DNA from: JAZDFC01 sp043808235
GTDB lineage: Bacteria > Bacteroidota > Ignavibacteria > Ignavibacteriales > Melioribacteraceae
NCBI GenBank assembly: GCA_043808235.1
Contig: JAZDFC010000039.1
Location: forward strand, 124,001 to 188,000
Direction of reading: 5' to 3'
DNA length: 64,000 nucleotides
The translations under genes and the position numbers were made by a program. The notes beneath the pieces are model-generated. The model was not told where the DNA came from. It saw nothing but the letters and a program-made list of their open reading frames with translations, and searched no databases. Within the stretch, counting starts at the first letter, position 1. Every line of letters begins with the position of its first letter. Shown here piece by piece: positions 55,492-64,000 of this stretch.

Positions 55492-57754
55492 ATTCCGCTC
55501 CAATTTTGTTCATCGGTTTAATTAAAAGTTTCCAGAATGGTTCCTGTTCATAATATTCCTTTACCCATAAAACAGGGCATGGGCTCTGCTCGGTAATTTC
55601 CTGCGTAAGGGATCTTCCGAATAAAAGTTCGATAAAATCACCGCTGCGTCCGCCCATTAATATTAAATCGGAATCGGTGGCTTCGTGAATTATTCCCTGT
55701 AGAATGTCCACGTTTTGTAAAATTTTCAACTCGGCTTTCAGCGAATTTTGAGATAACAATTCGCGTACTTTGTTTTCTCTTTCTTCTTTCTCGGATTGTT
55801 GTGTCCCGGGTTCGAAAACCAAAACGACTTTTACAAGACATTTAAAATAATCTATGAATGCAGGCGCTATTTCGGTTGCAAGCATTGTGTGAATGTTAGA
55901 ACCGAATGGAATTAAAATTTTTCTGATTTGATTTTGAGGAAGCTCGCCGTGTAACACTGCGACTTCGCACGGAGCTTTTGCAATTACACTGTCAATGATC
56001 GATGCAAAAAATCTTTCCATGAAATTAGGATTCTTTTCGCGTCCGACTACAATAAAATTGCACTCTTCTTCAATTGCCGTATTAATTATTCCCTGGGAAA
56101 TTCGATGCGATACGTTGAATATTGAGCGAGATGGTATGTTGGACTCCTCAACAACCGATTGTGCGATTTCGAATAATTCATCAGCGCGTGCTGTTCCGGA
56201 TACCCCTGCCAATAATTTTGAATCTTCCGGGATTTCATTTACATGCAGAAAGATTATCGAGGCATTGTTTTTCTTTGCAATAGCTTCCGCCACACGTGAT
56301 AACCCGATTACTGATTTTTTATTTGCAAGCGGGACAAGTATTCTGTATTCTTTTTTCTCCAACCGCTCAAGCGATTTTACTTTTCGAACATGCTCAATTT
56401 CTCTCTTTGATGCATATGATTTGTAAACAAAAAGCCCCACCATTATCCAGACGATCGTTACAATCCATGCCGTCGGGCTGTAATTGAACATATAGATCGC
56501 AAGAAACAGGAGCATAAATATTCCAATAATCGTGATGTAAGGAAAGAGAGGAGTAAAAAATCCGCGGTCGAGATCCGGGCGTTTTTTTCTCATTCTTATT
56601 AATGTAATATTCACCTGTAGAAATAAAAGGAGGAACATAATGTCGGCAGCGCTCGCTACATCCTCTATCGGAAGAGAAACCGCCATCGTAACAACTATGA
56701 AGAATGAAAACAAAATTGAAAGATGCGGCGTAAATTTTTTTGAATGCACCTTACCGAAAAACGCAGGAAAATTTCTATCCCTTCCCATTGCGAATGCAAC
56801 ACGCGAAGAAGAAAAAATAGTTGCGTTTAGCGCAGACATCGTTGATATGATACCACCGATCAACAGCATTATTCCGCCGCCGGTAAAAAATGTTTTTGCA
56901 ACCTCTACAAGCGCGGTTTCTTTATGCGAAGCAAGATAATCCCACGGCGTCATTCCTTCGGGGGCAACAGTACCTATCGCAGTAACAGCAATTAATAAAT
57001 AGATTGGGATTACAATAATCAAAGAAAGAAATACGGCGCGGGGAATATTCTTCTTTGGATTTTTAATTTCTTCCGAACATTGAGAAATAACCTCGAAACC
57101 CTGGAACGCGATGAATGTTAATCCCATCGCCTTAAATACTCCACCCCAACCGTTTGGCATAAATGGCGCAAAAGCGCTTGTCCAATCCGGTTTGTGAAAA
57201 AGCATATTCAAACCAAAGCCGATAAATATCATTAAAATTATAATCTTTGCAATTGTTACAAAGTTGCCGACCTTCCCGGTTTCGGAAGCTCCTCTAAAAT
57301 TAATATATGCGAAAACAAGTGCGGCAATTACGGCAAGTATTTTTTGCGGAGAAAGAAATCCCCAATGCGGCATAACAATATTAAACTCTTGCAGAACCAA
57401 ATCGAAATAAGCGCTAAAACCCAGCGCGTAAAGACTGCACGCAACCGCATGCGCAAACCAACTCATCCATCCGGAAATGAATCCGTTCCATTTCGGCAAT
57501 CCTTCTTTCACCCACAGATATCCGCCGCCAGCATCGTGATAACACGAACCAAGTTCGGCATAAGAAAATGCAGTAAGCAATGCAACTAATCCGTTTAATG
57601 AAAATGTAATTATAAGAGCGGGTCCCGCTACTCCGGCGGCGATACCGGTCAAAACAAAAATGCCTGCTCCAATCATTGCGCCTACGCCGATGAGCGTTGC
57701 ATCCATCAAACCCATTTCTCGGCTTAGGTGAACTTCAGTGTCAAATTTTTTCAT
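55484..57754 (-). CDS. APC-family amino acid permease with C-terminal USP domains
   Basis: 756 aa. The first ~430 residues form an APC transporter with about 12 transmembrane segments, opening GVGAMIGAGIFVLTGIAAG (the unwound TM1 of the LeuT fold) and AYAELGSCYHDAGGGYLWVK. The last ~300 residues are two universal-stress-protein modules (RILVPLANKKSVIGLSRVAE; KILIPFGSN...; ILMGGRSGDFIELLFGRSLT), which often bind nucleotides and regulate transport. Likely an inner-membrane amino acid uptake protein, with substrate unknown. Confidence 0.9.
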   Translation of the reverse strand: MKKFDTEVHLSREMGLMDATLIGVGAMIGAGIFVLTGIAAGVAGPALIITFSLNGLVALLTAFSYAELGSCYHDAGGGYLWVKEGLPKWNGFISGWMSWFAHAVACSLYALGFSAYFDLVLQEFNIVMPHWGFLSPQKILAVIAALVFAYINFRGASETGKVGNFVTIAKIIILMIFIGFGLNMLFHKPDWTSAFAPFMPNGWGGVFKAMGLTFIAFQGFEVISQCSEEIKNPKKNIPRAVFLSLIIVIPIYLLIAVTAIGTVAPEGMTPWDYLASHKETALVEVAKTFFTGGGIMLLIGGIISTMSALNATIFSSSRVAFAMGRDRNFPAFFGKVHSKKFTPHLSILFSFFIVVTMAVSLPIEDVASAADIMFLLLFLQVNITLIRMRKKRPDLDRGFFTPLFPYITIIGIFMLLFLAIYMFNYSPTAWIVTIVWIMVGLFVYKSYASKREIEHVRKVKSLERLEKKEYRILVPLANKKSVIGLSRVAEAIAKKNNASIIFLHVNEIPEDSKLLAGVSGTARADELFEIAQSVVEESNIPSRSIFNVSHRISQGIINTAIEEECNFIVVGREKNPNFMERFFASIIDSVIAKAPCEVAVLHGELPQNQIRKILIPFGSNIHTMLATEIAPAFIDYFKCLVKVVLVFEPGTQQSEKEERENKVRELLSQNSLKAELKILQNVDILQGIIHEATDSDLILMGGRSGDFIELLFGRSLTQEITEQSPCPVLWVKEYYEQEPFWKLLIKPMNKIGAEYE

Positions 57755-58085
57755 TTAAACGACCTTTAATTGTTTACGCGGATTTAAAGCAGGGTGGCAT
57801 GGAAAGCTTATGAGAGAGAATTGACTTTGATTCATTTCTTACCATAATTTTTATACTAACATAACACACAATAAAAATAAACGCAATAGAATTATTGGAT
57901 GTAATTACTTCAAATAACGAGATATAATATTATAAAACTGCGTGCTGATTTCCCGCATCCATTTTCGAAGGAACGCTGATAGAAAAATGATCACTCCCTG
58001 CGTTTAAAATAAACGTCATCACAATAAAACCACTTTGTCGTTTGTTTATTCAGTAGGCGCGGCAAGCCCTGTCGGGGTAGCAAAC
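57755..58085. other. Gap without a gene
   Basis: No coding region or repeat family stands out. The stretch presumably contains the promoter of the permease gene on the minus strand. Confidence 0.4.
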
Positions 58086-59882
58086 TTATTTCATCAACAA
58101 TAATTTCTTTATTGATCTGAAATTGTCTACTCTTAACTCGTAGAAATAAACACCGCTCGGAAGTTTGTTTCCGTCGAACTCAACTTCATAAATTCCCGGC
58201 TCTTTTACTTCATTCACAAGTGTTTCAACTTCATTGCCAAGTATATCGTAAACTCGTAGAGACGCCATATATGGCGTCTCTACAACCGGGATGGAATATT
58301 TAATTGTTGTAACCGGATTAAACGGATTAGGATAATTCTGGAACAGTTCGAATTTTGTTGGTAAAGACTCGCCGCGGCGAGTCTCTACGGAAATTTCATT
58401 CGAATATGAATATGACCCGTCGATATCGATTTGTTTTAACCGGTAAGAATATTTTCCGGCAGCTACTTCATTATCGGCAAAGTGGTATTCCTTTGGCGAA
58501 TTGCTGTTACCGCTGCCTTCCACAAAACCGATGGAAGTAAAACCTCCAAGGTTTGAGTCTTCTTTACTGTCCGCTAAACCTTGGAGGTTTGTTGAACGCT
58601 CGATTTCGAATCCGTAATTATTTACTTCTGTTGCTGTCTGCCAGTTGAGTATTGCTTGTGAACCGGAAACTTTAACGGTAAACGTAGTAAGTTCTACGGG
58701 TAGAGCAGCATCCGGATTATCTCTTAGTCTTGGATAATTAGTCCCATCACCCCCTACAATTTCCCAGATAGTATCAAAATCCCAATCGACAAAAGTACTT
58801 ATGGTTTTCATTTCTGCTGTTGTTTTCCCATAAACTCCCCATGAAATTCCAGCATTAGTATAACCCGAAGTTTCGGTATCCCAATAGCAATGGTGAACAT
58901 TAATTGGGGTATTGTAATATCCCATAAATCCATATTCATCACCACCACCAAAACCGCTTACAGTTCCGGTTGAGTAACAATAACCAATATCTGATTCCGA
59001 TGTAGAACCAATAAATCCTCCACCCGCATCATCACCTACATTTCCTGATACAGATGCGGTTGAATAACAGTTAGAGATTGTTGCATAATCAAAGCTACCT
59101 ATCAATCCACCGACATTACCCCCTGTATTGTTACTGCTTGCAGAACCGGAGCTGAAACATTTACTTATTCGTGGATTTTTTGTTGAACTGTTACCTGTAC
59201 ACTGCCCCACAAGAACGCCAAGGCGAGCTGTATTAGATGTAGAAACTGTGGCACTTACAGAGCAATTATTTACGAATACATTGTATGTTTCTCCTCCGGT
59301 TGCGCCTGCATCCTCCCACAGATATCCAATAAGTCCGCCCGCTTGACTATATCCGGAAATTGTTCCTGATACATGACAATTTGAAATAGTGACGCTTGTA
59401 TTAGCTGCAGCGTGATAAAGCAAGCCGATTAAACCGCCGGTTCTCTCACGACCACTAACGTTACAATTTTCAAGGGTGAGATTCTTAATTGAACAACCGC
59501 TATAACAGTAACCGAATAACCCGACCTGATTTTCTAAAGGACGATTAATAACCAAATTAGTAATCTTGTGCTCACCACCATCGTAGGTCCCGGTATATAC
59601 TGTTGTTCCGTCTGCAATCCTATAAAAACCTTTACCACCGTCCCAGGTTGAAGTTGCAGATGCATCAATATCATTCATCTGTATATAATAAGCAGTTGAA
59701 CGGGTAGCTTGAGTTGGATTTGGTACAACAGCATCCGTCGCTGCAATCCAGTAAAGGTTTTCGAGAGTTACAATTTGATAAGGATTTCCAATTGAACCAT
59801 CACCTGCTACAGGGGCTGTTGCTATTTGCCCGAAAACCATTTGCGTTAATAACAAAACGAGAATTGAAATTAGGTTTTTCAT
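58086..59882 (-). CDS. T9SS-exported GLUG-repeat protein
   Basis: 598 aa. A signal peptide (MKNLISILVLLLTQMVFGQ) is followed by the passenger of GLUG-type repeats such as VGLFGYCYSGCSIKNLTLEN, ERTGGLIGLLYHA and VGGLIGSFDYATISNCYSTA (about 100-370). These are found in adhesins and bind surfaces or glycans. A fibronectin-III-like domain (LPVELTTFTVKVSGSQAILN) and the T9SS domain follow (FELFQNYPNPFNPVTTIKYS to KKLLLMK). Three in-frame palindromes sit at 58540-58590, 58361-58388 and 58256-58283. Confidence 0.85.
   Translation of the reverse strand: MKNLISILVLLLTQMVFGQIATAPVAGDGSIGNPYQIVTLENLYWIAATDAVVPNPTQATRSTAYYIQMNDIDASATSTWDGGKGFYRIADGTTVYTGTYDGGEHKITNLVINRPLENQVGLFGYCYSGCSIKNLTLENCNVSGRERTGGLIGLLYHAAANTSVTISNCHVSGTISGYSQAGGLIGYLWEDAGATGGETYNVFVNNCSVSATVSTSNTARLGVLVGQCTGNSSTKNPRISKCFSSGSASSNNTGGNVGGLIGSFDYATISNCYSTASVSGNVGDDAGGGFIGSTSESDIGYCYSTGTVSGFGGGDEYGFMGYYNTPINVHHCYWDTETSGYTNAGISWGVYGKTTAEMKTISTFVDWDFDTIWEIVGGDGTNYPRLRDNPDAALPVELTTFTVKVSGSQAILNWQTATEVNNYGFEIERSTNLQGLADSKEDSNLGGFTSIGFVEGSGNSNSPKEYHFADNEVAAGKYSYRLKQIDIDGSYSYSNEISVETRRGESLPTKFELFQNYPNPFNPVTTIKYSIPVVETPYMASLRVYDILGNEVETLVNEVKEPGIYEVEFDGNKLPSGVYFYELRVDNFRSIKKLLLMK
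58256..58283. repeat. In-frame 28-base perfect palindrome, GTAGAGAC type
   Basis: Perfect symmetric sequence from GTAGAGACGCCATA to its inverse TATGGCGTCTCTAC. Encodes VETPYMASL within the sorting domain, at the same place as the elements at 54077-54125 and 60134-60161. Confidence 0.85.
58361..58388. repeat. In-frame GTAAAGAC palindrome with GCCGCGGC core
   Basis: Core AGACTCGCCGCGGCGAGTCT at 58365-58384, with termini GTAAAGAC and GTCTCTAC. Encodes VETRRGESLPT. Nearly the same as 54204-54230. Confidence 0.8.
58540..58590. repeat. In-frame AAACCTCCAAGGTTT inverted repeat
   Basis: Fifteen-base perfect arms AAACCTCCAAGGTTT and AAACCTTGGAGGTTT with a 21-base loop. Encodes NLQGLADSKEDSNLGGF in the fibronectin-III loop before IGFVEG. 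A close copy is at 60418-60468. Confidence 0.85.
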
Positions 59883-59930
59883 TTTTTATTCCGACTATTT
59901 TAATTAGACGAATTATTTTCTGTACGCATA

Positions 59931-62411
59931 TTACTTGATCAAGACCATCTTCATTACCTGTACGAAAGCATCAGTCTTTATATTATTGTTGACATTAATT
60001 CGATAGATATAAACTCCGCTTGCAAATTTACTCCCATCAAATATCACTTCATAATTACCGGGTTCTTTATTTTCATTTACAAGCGTGACAACTTCATTAC
60101 CGAGAATGTCGTATATCTTTAACGTAACATGTTGTAGAGACGGGATATATCCCATCTTTACAGTGGGTAATGCGTATCTAATTGTTGTAACCGGATTAAA
60201 CGGATTTGGATAATTCTGATACAGAGCAAACTCTGCCGGTAAAGACGGGGCATGCCCTGTCTCAATAACAATCTCTTTTGAATAAGCAAATGAACCGTCG
60301 GTATCAATTTGTTTTAAGCGGTAATAATAATTTCCGGCAGTTACTTTATTATCGGTAAAGGAGTATTCTTTTGTTGAGTTGCTGTTGCCGCTTCCTTCTA
60401 CAAAACCGATGGAAGTAAAACCTCCAAGGTTTGAGCCTTCTTTACCATTCGTTAAACCTTGGAGGTTTGTTGAACGCTCAACTTCAAACCCGTAATTATT
60501 CACTTCCGTTGCGGTTTGCCAATTGAGTGTTACTTTGTTATCTGATGTTGATGCGGTGAAAGAAGTAAGCTCCACAGGTAATGGTGAATTGCTTTTATAA
60601 ATATTACCCTGACTTCCAAAAACCCATCCAGTAGAACCAATTATACTTATTGTATATAAGTCATTATTGGTAGTTACAGATTGAGCAGTCCAATTTGTTC
60701 CTCCATTATTAGAAAGATAAAGAGCACCGCTGGAACCGCATGTAAGAATATCATTCTCATAAAGGCATTTAATTTTATTGAGAGTCTTTGTTGTTGAAAT
60801 AGATTTATCGGCCCAAGTGTTACCACCGTCTGTTGTCTTTATAATTTTTCCATTGGTTCCACATATAAATCCTATACTCAGGCTGTTGAATGAAACAGAT
60901 CTCAAAGTCTCAGATGTATTGGTTGTCAACGTGGTCCAGTGTTCACCACTATCGATTGTCTTTGCGGCAAAACCATTCATACCTGCAACATAACCTGTCG
61001 TTGCGTCTACAAAATAGCATGCGTACACTGGCGATAGATCGTTCTTAATTACCGTCCAAGTGTCACCGCTGTCTGTTGTTTTAGCTAATATCGAGGCACT
61101 AGCATCGCTGTTATCCCCAACAATATAACCAATGGAAGTAGTTGGAAAGAACAGAGATATTGAGTTGATGTATGTAATGCCAGTTGATGTAATGTCCACT
61201 TCACTCCAGCTGCCACCAGCATTCGTAGTTTTAATAAGAAGAAGAGCAGAATAATCCGCATTGTAACCACATCCATACCCATTATTTGTTCCTACAAACA
61301 TCAGGTCAAAAACTCCACCCTGAGCTATTGATGAGGTGTTTAGTGTCCAATCCGAACCACCGTTGGTTGTTTTATATATTCCAGCTGTCCAATCTCCATT
61401 AGCGATATATCCGGTATTTGTATCGGTAAACCAGCCGGTAAGAATGCTGAAAGCAACTCCTCTATTTATTGTAGTCCAAGTAGAACCTCCATTAGTCGTC
61501 TTTAGCATAGTGCCAGAACCCCCGCCAGCAAATCCATTGTTTGCATCGATAAATGATATTGCCATCATACTAGTAGTACCACTAGAGGATGTTGACCACG
61601 TCGCCCCTCCATCAGTCGTTTTAAATATACTTACTGCACCATTACCTATATATCCAATCAACGAAGATGTAAAGAAGACAGAATAAAGATGTTCGGTTGT
61701 TACTCCCGTTTGACTTGCTGTCCAGGTTTCTCCTGCATCAGTTGATTTGGTTATCCATCCACTTGTAGCAGCCACAAAAATTGTGTTGTTATCAGATGTG
61801 GATGCATCTAATCCCCAACGGCTAACACCAAGACCATTGCTCTTTGCGGTCCAGGTTACACCACCGTCCGTGGATTTCCAGTTATTAGAAACATTGCCAA
61901 CAGCAATTAGTTTATTTGAGCCGAGATACAGTAGCTTTTGAATTGTACCGGAGAATGGGGAGGTTACTGCTGTCCAGGTAACGCCAGCGTTCGTCGTTTT
62001 CAAAACTACTCCTTCATCTCCTGCAACCCATCCTGTATTAGCATCAGAAAATACTATCGATTCATAGCCTTTAAAAACATCTGCAGAATACGCTAAATCT
62101 GACCAGGTTAATCCGCCATCGGTCGTTTTTAAAATCATTTTATGATATCCGCAGGCATAGCCTGTCGTCTCATTTGTAAAATAAACACTATGTACTCCGT
62201 CAAGATGCCCGCAATATATTTCTGTCCATGTTGCGCCACCATCAGATGTTCTAAGGATGGAGCCGTTAGCAGCGCCAACAAAACCCAGATCAGAGTTATA
62301 GAAATAAATATCAATAACCTGGTTAGCACCTGGATACGGACTTAATTTTTCCCATGTCTGTGCATTAATAATTGACATACACAACAGAATGAATAATAGA
62401 AATCTTTTCAT
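59931..62411 (-). CDS. T9SS-exported YCF48/BNR-type beta-propeller protein
   Basis: 826 aa. Signal peptide (KRFLLFILLCMSIINAQ). About a dozen Asp-box repeats follow, for example ILRTSDGGATWTEIYCGH, VLKTTNAGVTWTAV and SIFKTTDGGATWSTSS, the pattern of YCF48/BNR-like propellers; these occur in exported binding proteins and sialidases. The end is a fibronectin-III-like domain (LPVELTSFTASTSDNKVTLN) and the T9SS domain (FALYQNYPNPFNPVTTIRYA to QVMKMVLIK). Three in-frame palindromes are present at 60418-60468, 60239-60266 and 60134-60161. Confidence 0.87.
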   Translation of the reverse strand: MKRFLLFILLCMSIINAQTWEKLSPYPGANQVIDIYFYNSDLGFVGAANGSILRTSDGGATWTEIYCGHLDGVHSVYFTNETTGYACGYHKMILKTTDGGLTWSDLAYSADVFKGYESIVFSDANTGWVAGDEGVVLKTTNAGVTWTAVTSPFSGTIQKLLYLGSNKLIAVGNVSNNWKSTDGGVTWTAKSNGLGVSRWGLDASTSDNNTIFVAATSGWITKSTDAGETWTASQTGVTTEHLYSVFFTSSLIGYIGNGAVSIFKTTDGGATWSTSSSGTTSMMAISFIDANNGFAGGGSGTMLKTTNGGSTWTTINRGVAFSILTGWFTDTNTGYIANGDWTAGIYKTTNGGSDWTLNTSSIAQGGVFDLMFVGTNNGYGCGYNADYSALLLIKTTNAGGSWSEVDITSTGITYINSISLFFPTTSIGYIVGDNSDASASILAKTTDSGDTWTVIKNDLSPVYACYFVDATTGYVAGMNGFAAKTIDSGEHWTTLTTNTSETLRSVSFNSLSIGFICGTNGKIIKTTDGGNTWADKSISTTKTLNKIKCLYENDILTCGSSGALYLSNNGGTNWTAQSVTTNNDLYTISIIGSTGWVFGSQGNIYKSNSPLPVELTSFTASTSDNKVTLNWQTATEVNNYGFEVERSTNLQGLTNGKEGSNLGGFTSIGFVEGSGNSNSTKEYSFTDNKVTAGNYYYRLKQIDTDGSFAYSKEIVIETGHAPSLPAEFALYQNYPNPFNPVTTIRYALPTVKMGYIPSLQHVTLKIYDILGNEVVTLVNENKEPGNYEVIFDGSKFASGVYIYRINVNNNIKTDAFVQVMKMVLIK
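60134..60161. repeat. In-frame GTAGAGAC palindrome, diverged
   Basis: GTAGAGACGGGATA at 60134-60147 against the imperfect inverse TATCCCATCTTTAC at 60148-60161 (two mismatched positions). Encodes VKMGYIPSLQ in the sorting domain. Confidence 0.7.
60239..60266. repeat. In-frame GTAAAGAC palindrome with GGGCATGCCC core
   Basis: AGACGGGGCATGCCCTGTCT is a palindrome with one mismatched pair. Encodes IETGHAPSLPAEF just before the NYPNPFNP motif. The core differs from the two paralogous copies while the termini are similar. Confidence 0.7.
60418..60468. repeat. In-frame AAACCTCCAAGGTTT inverted repeat, second copy
   Basis: Fifteen-base arms identical to 58540-58590 with a slightly different loop. 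Encodes NLQGLTNGKEGSNLGGF at the same loop as in the GLUG protein. Confidence 0.85.
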
Positions 62412-62474
62412 AAAACACCTTTAGTTTGTTTGTAAGTTTTATATATAATTTGTCATCAATATTCCGATTCTATT

Positions 62475-62509
62475 AAATGCCCAAACTTCCTCTTTACAGG
62501 AAGGCATTT
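62475..62509 (-). terminator. Terminator-like hairpin after the last T9SS gene
   Basis: AAATGCC / GGCATTT outer arms (62475-62481, 62503-62509) with an inner stem ACTTCC / GGAAG-type. It lies 12 bases past the stop of the minus-strand gene and resembles 53846-53881. Confidence 0.65.
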
Positions 62510-62521
62510 CGATATCATTTA

Positions 62522-64000
62522 CTACTTCATCAACACCAATTTTTTTATGATATTTAATCCGTTACCTGTTTGAAGTTTATAAAAATAAATTCCACTGGAT
62601 AGGTTACTACCGTCAAATTCAACTTGGTAAATTCCCGGCTCTTTTGTTTCATTAACAAGTGTTTCAACTTCATTACCAAGTATATCGTAGACTTTGATTT
62701 GTACTTTACTGACAACTGGTAACTGATAACTGATTACTGTGGTGGGATTAAACGGATTCGGGTAATTCTGGAACAGTTCGAAAGTTGAAGGCTGCTCGTT
62801 AAGTGTAACCTCAACAATGTCTGAATATGAAAAAGAACCGTCAATATCAATTTGTTTTAACCTGTATTGCAATTCATAATCTTGCTCATAATCATAATCG
62901 TAATCCTTAAAACTATATTCCTTCGGTGAATTGCTGTTTCCACATCCTTCAATGAAACTGATTTTATGCCAGTTTTGGGTTTGGAGATTCTTCACTCCGT
63001 TCAGAATTTCAGAACGCTCAACTTCAAATCCATAATTATTCACTTCAGTTGCTGTTTGCCAATTGAGAGTAACAGTGCTTTTCACCATTGATGCGGTAAA
63101 AGAAACCAATTCTACCGGGAGTGCTGCACCTATTTGGATAGTATAATCCTCGGCTTCTCCATAATCCAATACTCCGCTGTTTGGCGGAAAAGAAGCAGGG
63201 CTAGCTCCTAAAATTGCAATTCTCATTCTTGTGTTACCTTCGGAAGCCCCAGTTGGTACCAATACGTCGACTGAGCTTACTTGATGAGTTGTTAAGTTTG
63301 CACCAACTTCATATGCCTCACCCACATCGTCAAATGATTTGTTATTATTCCAATCTATCCAAGCCTTAATATTTTCAGGATACAATGGATCCATAACACC
63401 ATCAGGAGGATTTGAAACTGATAGAGTATATGTTTCCAGTTTATTCACGGTTGTAGTAACATCGGTATAATGATTATAACCTCCATCGCTTCCGTCGGTT
63501 GTATTATTTATTGTATTAAATGTCACGTTGGTAATAAAATCCCATGTCTGATCGGTAAAGCTGATTGCAGGGTAAAGATCAACCACAGTTATTGTAATTG
63601 TGAAGTTTTTTTCATAGTACAAACTGCCGGTATCTGTCACACGAATTTTTATAGAATAACTATTCTTAGTAGCTGCGTCGGCTACAAAGGCCGTTATCAA
63701 TGAAGTCCCGGAAATTGTAAAACTTGGATTGTCGGTTCCGCCCGAAGCAAAAGTATATATGTGACCGCCCGGATCCTCCGAATCGGTTGTAGAAAATGTA
63801 CCGACTGTTGTGCCGCTTGCGGAACCATCTGGGACAGATGAGTTTGAGAGTGAAATATCCGTAGGAGCAGCATTCTCAAGCGTATAATCAATGTCGTCTA
63901 TAAAAAAAGTACCATTACTTACGCCGGTAACAACTATTTTATTTATCCCGGTCCAATTGGAGAGAGTGGTTTGAGCATAAGATGCCGAGACACTGATAGT
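62522..64000 (-). CDS. T9SS-exported GEVED/cadherin-like protein, 5' end outside the window
   Basis: 492 codons are open from 64000 to the stop, so the gene continues beyond the window; the frame has no stop at 63700, where an internal TTG could mislead. Order: a beta-sandwich part (TLSNWTGINKIVVTGVSNG), a cadherin-like module (ENAAPTDISLSNSSVPDGSA, GGHIYTFASGG, SYSIKIRVTD), a GEVED domain (AWIDWNNNKSFDDVGEAYEV, VLDYGEAEDYTIQIG), a fibronectin-III-like domain (LPVELVSFTASMVKSTVTLN) and the T9SS domain. One in-frame repeat is at 62985-63008. Probably a surface adhesin or enzyme anchor. Confidence 0.85.
   Translation of the reverse strand, partial: TISVSASYAQTTLSNWTGINKIVVTGVSNGTFFIDDIDYTLENAAPTDISLSNSSVPDGSASGTTVGTFSTTDSEDPGGHIYTFASGGTDNPSFTISGTSLITAFVADAATKNSYSIKIRVTDTGSLYYEKNFTITITVVDLYPAISFTDQTWDFITNVTFNTINNTTDGSDGGYNHYTDVTTTVNKLETYTLSVSNPPDGVMDPLYPENIKAWIDWNNNKSFDDVGEAYEVGANLTTHQVSSVDVLVPTGASEGNTRMRIAILGASPASFPPNSGVLDYGEAEDYTIQIGAALPVELVSFTASMVKSTVTLNWQTATEVNNYGFEVERSEILNGVKNLQTQNWHKISFIEGCGNSNSPKEYSFKDYDYDYEQDYELQYRLKQIDIDGSFSYSDIVEVTLNEQPSTFELFQNYPNPFNPTTVISYQLPVVSKVQIKVYDILGNEVETLVNETKEPGIYQVEFDGSNLSSGIYFYKLQTGNGLNIIKKLVLMK
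62985..63008. repeat. In-frame ATTCTTCACTCC-type repeat
   Basis: AGATTCTTCACTCCGTTCAG followed by AATT, with arms ATTCT / AGAAT. In frame (minus strand) it reads SEILNGVKNLQ at the same fibronectin-III loop where paralogues carry other repeat families. The outer sequence matches the intergenic hairpin at 2974-3012. Confidence 0.7.

Noticed and set aside
58256..60468. Regularly repeated sequences in the T9SS genes as a possible CRISPR array
   Set aside because: They are paralogous protein domains with in-frame palindromes, hundreds of bases apart, not short repeats with unique spacers.
63700..63700. Start of the last T9SS gene at an internal codon near 63700
   Set aside because: The reading frame is open to the window edge at 64000 and encodes a continuous cadherin-like module, so the real start is outside.

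Overview
The window looks like chromosomal DNA of an Ignavibacteria-type (Bacteroidota/Chlorobi group) heterotroph. The main clue is the C-terminal sorting signal of the type IX secretion system (T9SS), with a core NYPNPFNP motif, on six complete or nearly complete secreted proteins and one orphan fragment. Other clues are moderate AT richness, many lipoproteins and signal-peptide proteins, and intergenic space packed with short palindromic repeats. The species assignment is inference; no rRNA or tRNA gene was seen.

Layout. 1-9300: a homodimeric pyruvate dehydrogenase E1 and its E2 (aceE-aceF), a secreted esterase-like hydrolase, a DUF116 protein with a DinB-like protein, and a 4Fe-4S protein. 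9300-16500: an ABC-F ATPase, two convergent unknown genes, a cation efflux transporter, a CBM9/DUF5916 outer-membrane protein and a cupin. 16700-26240: two tandem T9SS-exported C39-like cysteine proteases, a lipoprotein dipeptidyl peptidase III and a secreted glycosidase-like protein. 26350-36302: a complete type I-C CRISPR-Cas locus on the minus strand (cas3-cas5c-cas8c-cas7 | insertion | cas4-cas1-cas2, then an array with one spacer). The insertion at the interference/adaptation boundary holds one intact Bro-N/DinD-like gene, two decayed Bro-N copies and striking palindromes. 36679-40604: a MarR - GH3 beta-glucosidase - CE1 esterase operon. 40720-42068: a GntR-slipin operon with a readable promoter and operator. 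42080-43274: an IS1595-type transposase relic and a frameshifted secreted-protein gene. 43426-51639: housekeeping and envelope genes (FmdB-like, FAH family, an M48 lipoprotein, an OmpA-like protein and others) plus a 161-bp MITE-like element. 51708-64000: mostly T9SS cargo on the minus strand (beta-helix, GLUG, YCF48/BNR and GEVED proteins), interrupted by an APC permease and a mechanosensitive-channel-like gene.

Biology. The cell appears to import and break down plant polysaccharides and peptides outside the cytoplasm (GH3, CE1, a second esterase, glycosidase-like protein, C39-like proteases, DPP III) and to feed pyruvate into acetyl-CoA.

Two observations deserve most attention. First, the DinD/Bro-N cassette sits in cis and co-directionally inside a type I-C operon. 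Second, palindromic micro-elements of several unrelated families lie in frame at three equivalent loops in paralogous T9SS cargo genes; one of these families also occurs between aceE and aceF.
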